A stretch of DNA of 64,000 nt from Bacteroidota bacterium (GTDB lineage: Bacteria; Bacteroidota; Bacteroidia; J057; JADKCL01). Under the pieces are notes generated by a model. The model did no database searches. It saw nothing but the letters and a program-made list of their open reading frames with translations, and had not been told where the DNA came from. Below are positions 1-7,937 of this stretch, piece by piece. The stretch lies in NCBI GenBank assembly GCA_016718825.1, contig JADKCL010000025.1, positions 10,864 through 74,863 on the forward strand, written 5' to 3'. The stretch's first letter is position 1. Each line of letters begins with the position of its first letter. A program made the translations under genes and the position numbers.

Positions 1-1221
1 CTCGTTGCAAATCTCCATCGCCTTCTGCAGCAATTGCGGCCCGCGAATGTTAGAGATCGGCTGATTGATGTTGTTGATGATGCTCCCGATGTCCAGCCCT
101 GCAGCGGCGGCCTTCACCAACATGCCCGGATCGATTGGCGGATCAAACAGCGCCAATTGCCGCACGACACCCTCGATGTTCATGCAATGCCGAATCTTGA
201 ACAAGCGGTCCTCCACACGGTCCCAATAGGCGAGCAAGACATCGTTTTGGGGAATGCAAAAGTACAATGCGCGACCGATCCCGAAGACCGCACCCTGCCC
301 ATTGTTGCCGGAATTGCTGCCGCCTTGGATGTTGAAGGGAAATTCATTCTCCATCGCGACAATCGCGTTGCTGAAGGCATCGAGGCCAGCAGTCTTCAAA
401 TCGTTGTAGCTCTTGGGCATGATCTTGCGGCGCGGCGGGATCGCCTGTGGCTTGGGACCGAGGATGTTGGAGGCGAAGACATACAATTGCGTGGCCTCAT
501 TCAAGGTCTCGATCGTGTCTTGCCGAAACAGCGAGTCGCCCCAGGCGATGAGGTTGTCGATGTACTTCATCACCACATTCATCTGGTAGGCCAGGTAGCG
601 CGTGCGCGCCACGACATGGGGATTGAAGGGCGTCTTGCGCCAAGTCGCGATGCTCGACTCGATTCTCGCCTTCAGTGCAGGATTGATGCCATCGTGGAGC
701 GATGCCAGCATCTGGTCCAGAAATTCGGGCTTGGTTTCCTCGCGAAATCGGAGAAACTTCCAGAAGCGCTGCGGCAGCGGCTCGCTCAGGTCGGTGCTTG
801 TGGGATCAAAAATAAAGTGAAACCACTTCTGTGCATCCGCAAAGCGCTGATTTTTGCTCAGGTGGATGGCGATCGCCAACGGCGCGTGGAAAAACAGTTC
901 CCAATTATAGATCGCATAAGGCCCCAAGTCGCTCACGTCGATATTGTGGCTTGGAAATGGGCGATCCACCTTTGGCCCGACATCATAGAGATTGTCCTCC
1001 AGCGGCAGCACCAGCGACGGGTCGAGGTGCTTCGCCATCAAGGCATAGAGGCCGTCGCGGTTCAGGGCCTCGATGAGCTCGTCGCTATAGGGATGGTAAT
1101 GCAAGGAATAAGTGTATTCGATGCGGCGGTAGGATTTGTCTTTCAAAACCCATTTGGCAATGCCATTTTCACGCTGCGAGTTGGCAGCATTGGTCTTATG
1201 AAAATTATTTTGAAGTTTCAT
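1..1221 (-). CDS. Tc toxin A component, C-terminal piece (partial, runs off window)
   Basis: The minus strand is open from an ATG at 1221 to base 1 (407 codons, no stop), so the gene continues outside the window. Its residues match the C-terminal part of Tc toxin A subunits (TcdA/TcaB type). Recognisable stretches are WFHFIFDPT, YALYNWELFFHAPL-like AIYNWELFFHAPLA, WGDSLFRQDTIETLNEA, and CMNIEGVVRQLALFDPPIDPG. In the family this region leads into the pore-forming and TcB-binding part of the pentameric A component. It is in the same reading frame as the upstream A-body gene, separated only by the TAA at 1249-1251 and nine codons. No clear ribosome binding site precedes the ATG. Either the A component is naturally made as two polypeptides, as in the TcaA/TcaB arrangement, or a nonsense mutation or sequence error has split one gene. 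The family assignment is firm; its expression state is unknown. Confidence 0.85.
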   Translation of the reverse strand, partial: MKLQNNFHKTNAANSQRENGIAKWVLKDKSYRRIEYTYSLHYHPYSDELIEALNRDGLYALMAKHLDPSLVLPLEDNLYDVGPKVDRPFPSHNIDVSDLGPYAIYNWELFFHAPLAIAIHLSKNQRFADAQKWFHFIFDPTSTDLSEPLPQRFWKFLRFREETKPEFLDQMLASLHDGINPALKARIESSIATWRKTPFNPHVVARTRYLAYQMNVVMKYIDNLIAWGDSLFRQDTIETLNEATQLYVFASNILGPKPQAIPPRRKIMPKSYNDLKTAGLDAFSNAIVAMENEFPFNIQGGSNSGNNGQGAVFGIGRALYFCIPQNDVLLAYWDRVEDRLFKIRHCMNIEGVVRQLALFDPPIDPGMLVKAAAAGLDIGSIINNINQPISNIRGPQLLQKAMEICNE

Positions 1222-1248
1222 GATCTTGAGATAATTGTGGGAAATGGA

Positions 1249-4200
1249 TTATTGACCGCCGGCATTGAAGTTTCCGAAATCGCCGTTGAGACCGACCTGC
1301 TGACCGATATTCACCTGCCCGTTGCCATCAAACAGCACATTGCCGAAGCTGAAGAATCCTTCATTGGGCAAAATCACGTTGATATTCGGGTTTTGCATGA
1401 CATCTCCCCAACCCGGATTGATCACTGGACCACCGAAATCGGGTTTCTCATACCATGGAATTTCCATGATTGGAGGGATTTCCACGTAATAGTCAGGAAT
1501 CTCGGGAAAGTAGTAGCCTGGCTCATCCTTTACCAGATGCAACTTCTCCGTCGGCTCCACAAAGAACTGACTGTGCTCGTCGCGGTAGAAAAAGGGCGCA
1601 TTCCATTGATTCGCTGTCGGATGCATGAGCGGCCGCACGGCATAGCCAGGGAAGAGACTACCCAGTTTGGTCGTCAAGGTATATTCGACCGTCGATTTTG
1701 CGGCATTGGAAGGCTGCGCAATATTCACCTTGAAAGCCTTTTCTGGCCAGTTCATGCTGTTTGCGTCGTAAGCGAAGTGTTTAATGTAATTGCCACCATA
1801 AGGATCACGGAACATCCGGTCCGTGAAGAAATCCACCTTGGATCCCAAATCTAGATCCCAGGTCCCCTGCTCGATTTGCGGCGGTGCATTCTTGCTCGTA
1901 AAAGTGATTTTGGCAACATAGGAATCGGGTCCATTCGGGGCATACCACATGTCAAACAATAGCTTTTGCGAGAGCTTTACCCCCGGTTGCGTCGGTGTAA
2001 ATGTCTTGGCAAACAGTTGCAACTTGCTCGCATCAAAATAGGGTAGCCCCTCAAATTTGACAGGCCTCCTGAGTTCTGAGGATTTAGGCGAGCTCCATTT
2101 CCCTTTGTAGTAATCGCCGTAGCAAAGTGTGATTTCTGCGTTCACCTTGGCGCTGTCCTTCCATTCCGCGTCGGCAAGGCCATAAGGTTTGCCGCCTGCG
2201 GCATCGGCCGGTTTCACAAATACTGTCAACCAAAACAGGTACAACTTGCGTTTCCACATGATCGGCATCACAATATCGCCTTCGATTTGCAGCGATATTT
2301 TCTCCCAGGCCGTCCAGCCGGTTGCGTCATAGCGGCGGTAATAATATTGCCGCGTATTGCCGTTGGTGCGGCCGACCACGTGCAGCACGTCCAGGTTTTG
2401 ATCACCCATCTCATCTTCTTGCAAGTAGGTGCCCACCACCTCAAGGTAGGACACGTCGTCCAGCTTTTTGAGGTAATGCAAATAGGCATCCTCCGCCAAC
2501 TCATCCGTAATGTCGCTCTTGAGCAATTCGCCCTCCAGTTCCCTGAAGAAGGGTGACTTGTTGTCCCGCAACTCCGGCTCCAGCCAATTCTCGGGATAAA
2601 GGAAGATCTTGCGGTTGGCTTCCCAGACGCGGTAGCGCTTCATCCATTCCCATTGTTTGGCGCGGATGGAATCGGGCGAGACATTGGGCTCGAGGTTCAT
2701 CATGCAGCGCATCACAAACAGCTGCACGCTGCTCAGCGCCATGCGGATGCGTGAGGTCTGCATGCAGGCATCCATCTGCACGTCGATCAGGAAATACTCG
2801 TAGAGTTGATCGGCATTTTGAATCTCGGGCGAGGGGGCGGCGTGGTGTAGGATGTAGGCCACCATGGCGTCGCGGCTGCGGTTGCGCAGGGCATCGCTGA
2901 TGCTCTGCATCGTTTCCAGCCAGGCAGTATCGTCCAGATAGGCGCGCATCACACCCTTGATGGTCGTGATAAGCGCGGCATCGGGTTGTGCCACAAACCA
3001 TGTGCGCAGGTCCGCGGCGGCATAGCCCGTCTTTAAGACCAGCGCCATCGCTTCACGCACTTTGTAGAGATTGTTCAAGCTCGACAATTGCCCTTGGGTC
3101 AGCCCAAAATGCAGCAGCACCTGATCGAGGTCGGCTTGCGTCCAGCCATTCACGTTCACCAAGATGCCTTGGCCTTGTGGCGTGGTGAGCGTCGGGTGCT
3201 GCACGAGTTGCACCCAGGTATCTGGATCAGGCTCGTTTTCCTTCTTGAGCAGCACGAAGCGCAAGAGCAAGGCAAGCTTGGTCCAGAGATTGGGCGGCGG
3301 GCTGCCAGCCAATACGTTGCCGGTCGGCAATGCATTCAGGATGCCTGTCGTATCCGCATTCTCGCCAGCAAAGTAACCCATTTCCCTTGCGGTGAATTTG
3401 AGCATGGCCTGCAGCATCGCAGCCTTTTGCAAGCGCAGCAAAGAGGTTTCAGCTGCGTCCAATTCCACTGTGCGGTAGATCTTGTTGGCCGGCACAGCCG
3501 TCTTGGCCATGCCTTTGGTGCGCCAACTCAGGGTCACCACTGCATTTACCGGCAAGTTCGCCACGCTGATGCGCAGGCGATAAAAGCTGCCTGCCGTCCA
3601 GCTAAGCAGGCCGACCGATTGCACTTCGGCCTTGTCGGTGGGCTGTGGCGCATTGAGCGTGTGATTGGCGATCACGGGTGCAGCGCCATCGACCGTGAGG
3701 TTCACAATGGTGCCATCCAGGGCCCTGAGATAGAGGAGGTAATCGTCGGTCGCAGGTGCCTCGACATGGAAGTCGTAGTTGCCATTGGCATTGATTGCGA
3801 CAGCGTTCTCCATCGCCCGGAAATCGATCAAGACAGGGCGGTTGGCATCGGTGCCGGCATGGATGACATCCTTGTTGCTGGTAAGCGCCGCGACCGAGGG
3901 TTCATCGGATTTTAAGATCGCCACGAGGGCGATGCGCAAGGCATTGTCCTTGAGATTGTCCTTGAGTTGGGGCAGGATGTTGTTGAGAATGATACCCGTC
4001 TTGCCGGCATCATCTGGCGCTGGCAACAGTAGGTTGTAAAGCGTCCCCAACTCTGGATAGGCAGCATTCAAGGCATTAAAATCTGCCGTACCCGCGTCCT
4101 CCAGCAGTTGCAGGGCTGCGGCCAAGGCTGCCGTGTTTGCAGGCTGCCAGAGCGGGTCCACGATGAGCGCGGCAGCACCATTGAGTGCCACACGCGTCGC

Positions 4201-7062
4201 AGCCGACAGTTGTCCAGTATGCGTGAGCAGGCCCTTGAACGCATCGTAGCCGAGATGAGGGTCCACATCCGTGAGCTCCGTCGGTAGGCTGTCCATCGGC
4301 AGGGCAAAGGGCGTGGTATAGATGGCATTGTCACCCACCAAACCAAAGAAGTCGGTGACCACGGCATTGTCATAGACGAGCGCCATCTTGCTGCGCGCAT
4401 ACGCGAGGTCGGGATTGTTGGGCGCGACACTTAGCGACGCCTCCACGGCGGTGAGGGCATCGCGCAATAGCTTGGCTTGCCCGTGCAAGGTGGTGGTGCT
4501 CAAGTTCAATTGTCCAGTGAGATCGGCGTTGCGGAGGATGTAATCCACATCCACGACCTTGGGGCCGCTCGCCTTGAGCAGTTGCCAGGCGCGCACGAGA
4601 TGGATGAGGCTCGGCTCTGCATCCTGCATATCGGTCGCAAAGGGATCAAAACCCGTGAGGATGACGAACTCTTGCAAGTCCGTGAGGCCCGCTTTCAGGA
4701 GCTTGGCGAGCGTCTCAGTGCGTTGCAAGGCTGGAATGGTGCTGTCCCAGAGAGAGAGCCAGGCTGGGAGCTTCTTTTTGGGAATCTTCTGCAATTCGAT
4801 GAGGCGCAAGAAATTGGCGATGCGGGCCAGCAAAGTGCTGAAGGCGCCGTCGATATTCCCAAGGCTCAGGGCGTCTGGGGCTGTGGGAATGAAGGCATTG
4901 ATCACAGCATCGGTCATTTCCAGGCTCCAGCCCAGCTTGCGCCAGAGCCGGATGAAGCGGTGCAAGCGGTCGTAAGCGAGCATGTCGAGGCGGTTACCAG
5001 CCAGGGATGGATCCGCAAAACGCAATTCCATATTGCCGAAATCGCAGGCAGCCGATTCTGGATGCTGGTCGGTCAGCGTGATCAAGTTCAGGATTTTGTG
5101 CTGGTTTGTCGTGAGCCATTGTGTCACGCTGGGCACGTATTGCGCTTGGTCCAGATCGGGAGGCAGCAACAGGAGCAACGCTGGGCCTGTCAAGGCACCT
5201 GTATAGTAGTCCTTGATCTGCTGCATCGAGATGCCGAGCTGCTGCAAGAGCGCCACCAAGTCCACACCGGGGTTGATGAAGCGGGTTTTCAAGATGGCAA
5301 CCAACTCCGCGTATCTGAGGTCTGTATTGCGGCAATAGTCCTTCGCATTGCCAACGGCCGCATTCAGGGCCACAATATCCGCATTCGTGGGGAGACCATA
5401 ATATTCCGGCACGGTGCGCCCTGCATTCCCGGTCAGGATGTTGTATTCCACTTGGTTGAGGCAGAGCATCTCGCGATGGGATGCCTGTGGCGTTTGGAAA
5501 ATGCGCAGGGCCTCGGCGAGCGAAGTATTGAGCGACTCGGCGATCAAGCGCAGGTTTTCCCATGGCCGGTCAAAGGGCAGGCTCATCGGATAGACATTGT
5601 TGAGGGTCGGCGTATAAGCGGCCCCCACGACATGTTCGGGATCGGCCAAAAGATCGGGCGTGGTGCTGCCCTCGGCGGTATTGAAGCCTTCAAAATCCGT
5701 GAGCGAGCCATTGGCAATGTAGTATTCCAGCACCTCATTCACCAGGTCAATATAGGGCATCGCGGTATTGGTGTTTTCACAGGTGAGCAGGATGTGCTCG
5801 ATGTCTGGCCGCCGATCGAGCAATTCATCGATGGGATTGGTGCGGGTAAATGTCTTGCCGGTAAGGTCGAGGAATTGCAGCAGGTCGACCAAGTATGCGG
5901 CGGGGCTCAAGACCGATTTGCAGTGGCTGCAAGCGCAATAATCGATGTTGCCAAAGAGATTTTCCATCGTCGGCGGTGCAACGATGGCGTCCAGGGCCAT
6001 CTTGCCTTGCTGCAAGCCATTGTTGCTGCCATGGATGGCATAAACCGATGGATTGACATTTTGCGAGAAATATTGCGCGGTCATGTTGAGCGCGGTGCTG
6101 TATATCTGCGCCGATTTGTTGTAGACCATTTGCGCTTCTTCCAAGCTCGGGAAGCTGTCGCTATGGGCGCTCAGGAATTCCTCTTCCGAATAGTGCATCA
6201 CTTTGAAGGCCGAATCCAAATTGGCGTCAAACAAGGCTTTCATGGACGCATTGGAGGGCGACATCTGGTAGAGTCGCTCCACCTTTTTGACGCCGATCTG
6301 TGTATGTTGATCCAATTCGGCAAAGCCATCCCAATTCTTCACGGGCTGTAGCCCGATCTCGAAATTGGGGTAGCCGGCTTCCAGGAAGGCAGCCACTTGG
6401 CCCTGACGCACGTTGCCATCGACATCGATCTCTTTGCGGCGCACCATGTCGGCGGTCACGAGGGTGGGGTAGCTCAAATTGATCTGAGAGGCCAATCCGG
6501 CGGTATATTCCTCGACGCTGAGTCCCTGGGGCACCCTATCGGCGACAAGGGGTTGCCAAGCATCTGCTTTGTAGAGGCCTGCCCTTGCCAGGTCCTCGGG
6601 CCGCTGGATGTCGAGCGTCTGTTGCAGGTGCTGTATGAGAGGGACGTTTTGTTTGGTGAGGAAGCCGAGTTTGGCATCCGCTTGCAGGCGGGTGATGGTC
6701 CCCTCGTCCATGCCCTTCTCAGCGAGCGTGGTCCAGAGTTTGCTTTGGTCGGCCTTGGTGGCTTGGTAGGTCTCGAGGAAGAGGTTCTTTTGCTGGTTGT
6801 CGAGGCGCAGGTCCAGCATCTCGCCGAGTGAGGAAACGGCCCCAGCCATGGGATTGACCAAGGCGTGATGCGTGCTCATGCTGGTATGCAATTCGATCGT
6901 TTGCGGCAGCAACTTGTCCATGGGGATCAGGCCATTCTCCATCGCCTTGGTGACCATCGCCGAGACTGTGTTGTTGCTCAGGTTGTGGATGGCGTTGGGG
7001 TCATTGGGAATGCCACCGGAAGAGGGCATAGTAATGGGCGGCGGTAATCTGGGTCCCTGCAC
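1249..7062 (-). CDS. Tc toxin A component, main body (VRP1 and neuraminidase-like regions)
   Basis: This is a very large protein of about 1,937 residues. Around residues 370-400 it carries the Salmonella-virulence-plasmid (VRP1) signature, with CACSHCKSVLSPAAYLVDLL. Around 1480-1560 it has the A-subunit block ANRKIFLYPENWLEP followed by YLHYLKKLDDVSYLEVVG. A beta-rich neuraminidase-like section follows (WKRKLYLFWLTVF). In the family such proteins form the pentameric pre-pore that docks on a target cell and injects the toxin. The open frame starts at a GTG at 7062, inside the end of the preceding gene, and homologues carry the preceding domain on the same chain, so this start is probably not biological. 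The C-terminus is Gly/Asn-rich and ends in NAGGQ; the TcA sequence resumes in the same frame just downstream. The gene lies downstream of the BC component on the same strand. Confidence 0.88.
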   Translation of the reverse strand: MQGPRLPPPITMPSSGGIPNDPNAIHNLSNNTVSAMVTKAMENGLIPMDKLLPQTIELHTSMSTHHALVNPMAGAVSSLGEMLDLRLDNQQKNLFLETYQATKADQSKLWTTLAEKGMDEGTITRLQADAKLGFLTKQNVPLIQHLQQTLDIQRPEDLARAGLYKADAWQPLVADRVPQGLSVEEYTAGLASQINLSYPTLVTADMVRRKEIDVDGNVRQGQVAAFLEAGYPNFEIGLQPVKNWDGFAELDQHTQIGVKKVERLYQMSPSNASMKALFDANLDSAFKVMHYSEEEFLSAHSDSFPSLEEAQMVYNKSAQIYSTALNMTAQYFSQNVNPSVYAIHGSNNGLQQGKMALDAIVAPPTMENLFGNIDYCACSHCKSVLSPAAYLVDLLQFLDLTGKTFTRTNPIDELLDRRPDIEHILLTCENTNTAMPYIDLVNEVLEYYIANGSLTDFEGFNTAEGSTTPDLLADPEHVVGAAYTPTLNNVYPMSLPFDRPWENLRLIAESLNTSLAEALRIFQTPQASHREMLCLNQVEYNILTGNAGRTVPEYYGLPTNADIVALNAAVGNAKDYCRNTDLRYAELVAILKTRFINPGVDLVALLQQLGISMQQIKDYYTGALTGPALLLLLPPDLDQAQYVPSVTQWLTTNQHKILNLITLTDQHPESAACDFGNMELRFADPSLAGNRLDMLAYDRLHRFIRLWRKLGWSLEMTDAVINAFIPTAPDALSLGNIDGAFSTLLARIANFLRLIELQKIPKKKLPAWLSLWDSTIPALQRTETLAKLLKAGLTDLQEFVILTGFDPFATDMQDAEPSLIHLVRAWQLLKASGPKVVDVDYILRNADLTGQLNLSTTTLHGQAKLLRDALTAVEASLSVAPNNPDLAYARSKMALVYDNAVVTDFFGLVGDNAIYTTPFALPMDSLPTELTDVDPHLGYDAFKGLLTHTGQLSAATRVALNGAAALIVDPLWQPANTAALAAALQLLEDAGTADFNALNAAYPELGTLYNLLLPAPDDAGKTGIILNNILPQLKDNLKDNALRIALVAILKSDEPSVAALTSNKDVIHAGTDANRPVLIDFRAMENAVAINANGNYDFHVEAPATDDYLLYLRALDGTIVNLTVDGAAPVIANHTLNAPQPTDKAEVQSVGLLSWTAGSFYRLRISVANLPVNAVVTLSWRTKGMAKTAVPANKIYRTVELDAAETSLLRLQKAAMLQAMLKFTAREMGYFAGENADTTGILNALPTGNVLAGSPPPNLWTKLALLLRFVLLKKENEPDPDTWVQLVQHPTLTTPQGQGILVNVNGWTQADLDQVLLHFGLTQGQLSSLNNLYKVREAMALVLKTGYAAADLRTWFVAQPDAALITTIKGVMRAYLDDTAWLETMQSISDALRNRSRDAMVAYILHHAAPSPEIQNADQLYEYFLIDVQMDACMQTSRIRMALSSVQLFVMRCMMNLEPNVSPDSIRAKQWEWMKRYRVWEANRKIFLYPENWLEPELRDNKSPFFRELEGELLKSDITDELAEDAYLHYLKKLDDVSYLEVVGTYLQEDEMGDQNLDVLHVVGRTNGNTRQYYYRRYDATGWTAWEKISLQIEGDIVMPIMWKRKLYLFWLTVFVKPADAAGGKPYGLADAEWKDSAKVNAEITLCYGDYYKGKWSSPKSSELRRPVKFEGLPYFDASKLQLFAKTFTPTQPGVKLSQKLLFDMWYAPNGPDSYVAKITFTSKNAPPQIEQGTWDLDLGSKVDFFTDRMFRDPYGGNYIKHFAYDANSMNWPEKAFKVNIAQPSNAAKSTVEYTLTTKLGSLFPGYAVRPLMHPTANQWNAPFFYRDEHSQFFVEPTEKLHLVKDEPGYYFPEIPDYYVEIPPIMEIPWYEKPDFGGPVINPGWGDVMQNPNINVILPNEGFFSFGNVLFDGNGQVNIGQQVGLNGDFGNFNAGGQ

Positions 7063-7873
7063 TCAGGCTGGCAGCGCGAGCCGCCATGGCCACGGCGCGG
7101 GGATCCCAACCGCTTTTGTTGGCCAGGAAGGTGATGTTTTGGGCCTCACCGTCTTCCTTGAGGTCTTCCAGTGCCTTGCCGCCGAGCAGGGGCTGCAAAG
7201 CGGCGAGCAGGCGCTCATATTCAGTGCCGCGCAGGCTGTCTTGCTGCGCGATGCTGAAATTCACCGTTTCGGTCGCGCCTGCAACGTATTTCACTTCCGA
7301 ACGGGCAATCTCCTGCGTGAGCTTGGCATCTGTGAAGACGCGCACCAAAAGATCGGCGCGTGTCTTGCCCTGCAGGCTGCTCCGCATGTAATGCAGCAGG
7401 TAGCTCCCGTCTGCGGCCGAGGCCGTGCTGGACAGCAGGCTGAGCCCGTCGATGCCCTTGTCATAAGCCGCGACCTGCAGATTGCGCAGGGGCTGCCCGG
7501 CGGCGGTGAGCACTGTTCCCTTCACCACAAACGTGCCCGAGGCTGTATCGGTGCTGAGCGCCTCCTCGGGAACCGACAGTAGGAAGGGATCGGGATGGGT
7601 GGAGATATTAACGACGACTCGGTCGCCCGAGTCGAGCACGAGGCGGTCGCCGACATAAACCTTGAAATACACGTCGGGCTTCCGGTCGAGGAAGAGCTCC
7701 ATGAAATAGGTCTTGTCAAACTGCATGGTAAAGCGGCCCTGCCCATCGGTGGTCGCCGTGCCCAGCAAGTCGTCGATGAGCATGTCCTTGTCCCATGCCT
7801 CCACGCGCAAGCCCGGCAGGGATTGCTGCCGCTTGGCACTGACGACGATTCCTGAAATTGAATAAGTTGCCAT
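7001..7873 (-). CDS. N-terminal transthyretin-like piece of the Tc A component
   Basis: This 290-residue protein has two beta-sandwich repeats of the carboxypeptidase-regulatory/transthyretin type. The first begins YSISGIVVSAKRQQSLPGLRVEAWDKD with a later DGQGRFTMQF; the second begins GTVLTAAGQPLRNLQVAAYDKG with DGSYLLHY. After these comes a helical segment (YERLLAALQPLLGGKALEDL) ending in ITAAHYYALFRWHSQ. Family knowledge: many Bacteroidota and other TcA-like proteins carry exactly this N-terminal module fused to the A body, with a junction of the form ALFRxGLP. Here the frame runs through ALFR and then stops 18 bases later, while the next gene continues in another frame with GGIPNDPNA. It is therefore most likely the front end of the A component cut off by a frameshift near 7013-7018. 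The 62-base overlap is a by-product of that shift. Confidence 0.8.
   Translation of the reverse strand: MATYSISGIVVSAKRQQSLPGLRVEAWDKDMLIDDLLGTATTDGQGRFTMQFDKTYFMELFLDRKPDVYFKVYVGDRLVLDSGDRVVVNISTHPDPFLLSVPEEALSTDTASGTFVVKGTVLTAAGQPLRNLQVAAYDKGIDGLSLLSSTASAADGSYLLHYMRSSLQGKTRADLLVRVFTDAKLTQEIARSEVKYVAGATETVNFSIAQQDSLRGTEYERLLAALQPLLGGKALEDLKEDGEAQNITFLANKSGWDPRAVAMAARAASLSAGTQITAAHYYALFRWHSQ
7013..7018 (-). other. Frameshift point inside the Tc A component
   Basis: On the minus strand TTC CGG TGG CAT reads F-R-W-H in the upstream frame and leads to a stop, while the other frame reads GGT GGC ATT CCC (G-G-I-P). The conserved family junction FRxGLP would be restored by two added bases (FRWGIP) or one removed base (FRGIP). 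No canonical slippery heptamer is seen here, so a mutation or sequencing error is more likely than programmed recoding. Confidence 0.65.
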
Positions 7874-7937
7874 ATTTTAAGATTGGGTGAAATACATACG
7901 ATGAGGTGTAATCAATGCTGTGTCCAAGGCCGCAAAA

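Noticed and set aside
34..1854. Long plus-strand frame of 606 codons opposite the Tc A genes
   Set aside because: It is antisense to firmly identified TcA sequence, has no recognisable domain, and crosses the junction between two real genes; long shadow frames are expected opposite GC-rich coding DNA.
4477..6351. Plus-strand frame of 624 codons inside the Tc A body
   Set aside because: Antisense to conserved VRP1-region coding sequence, no domain, composition of a shadow frame.
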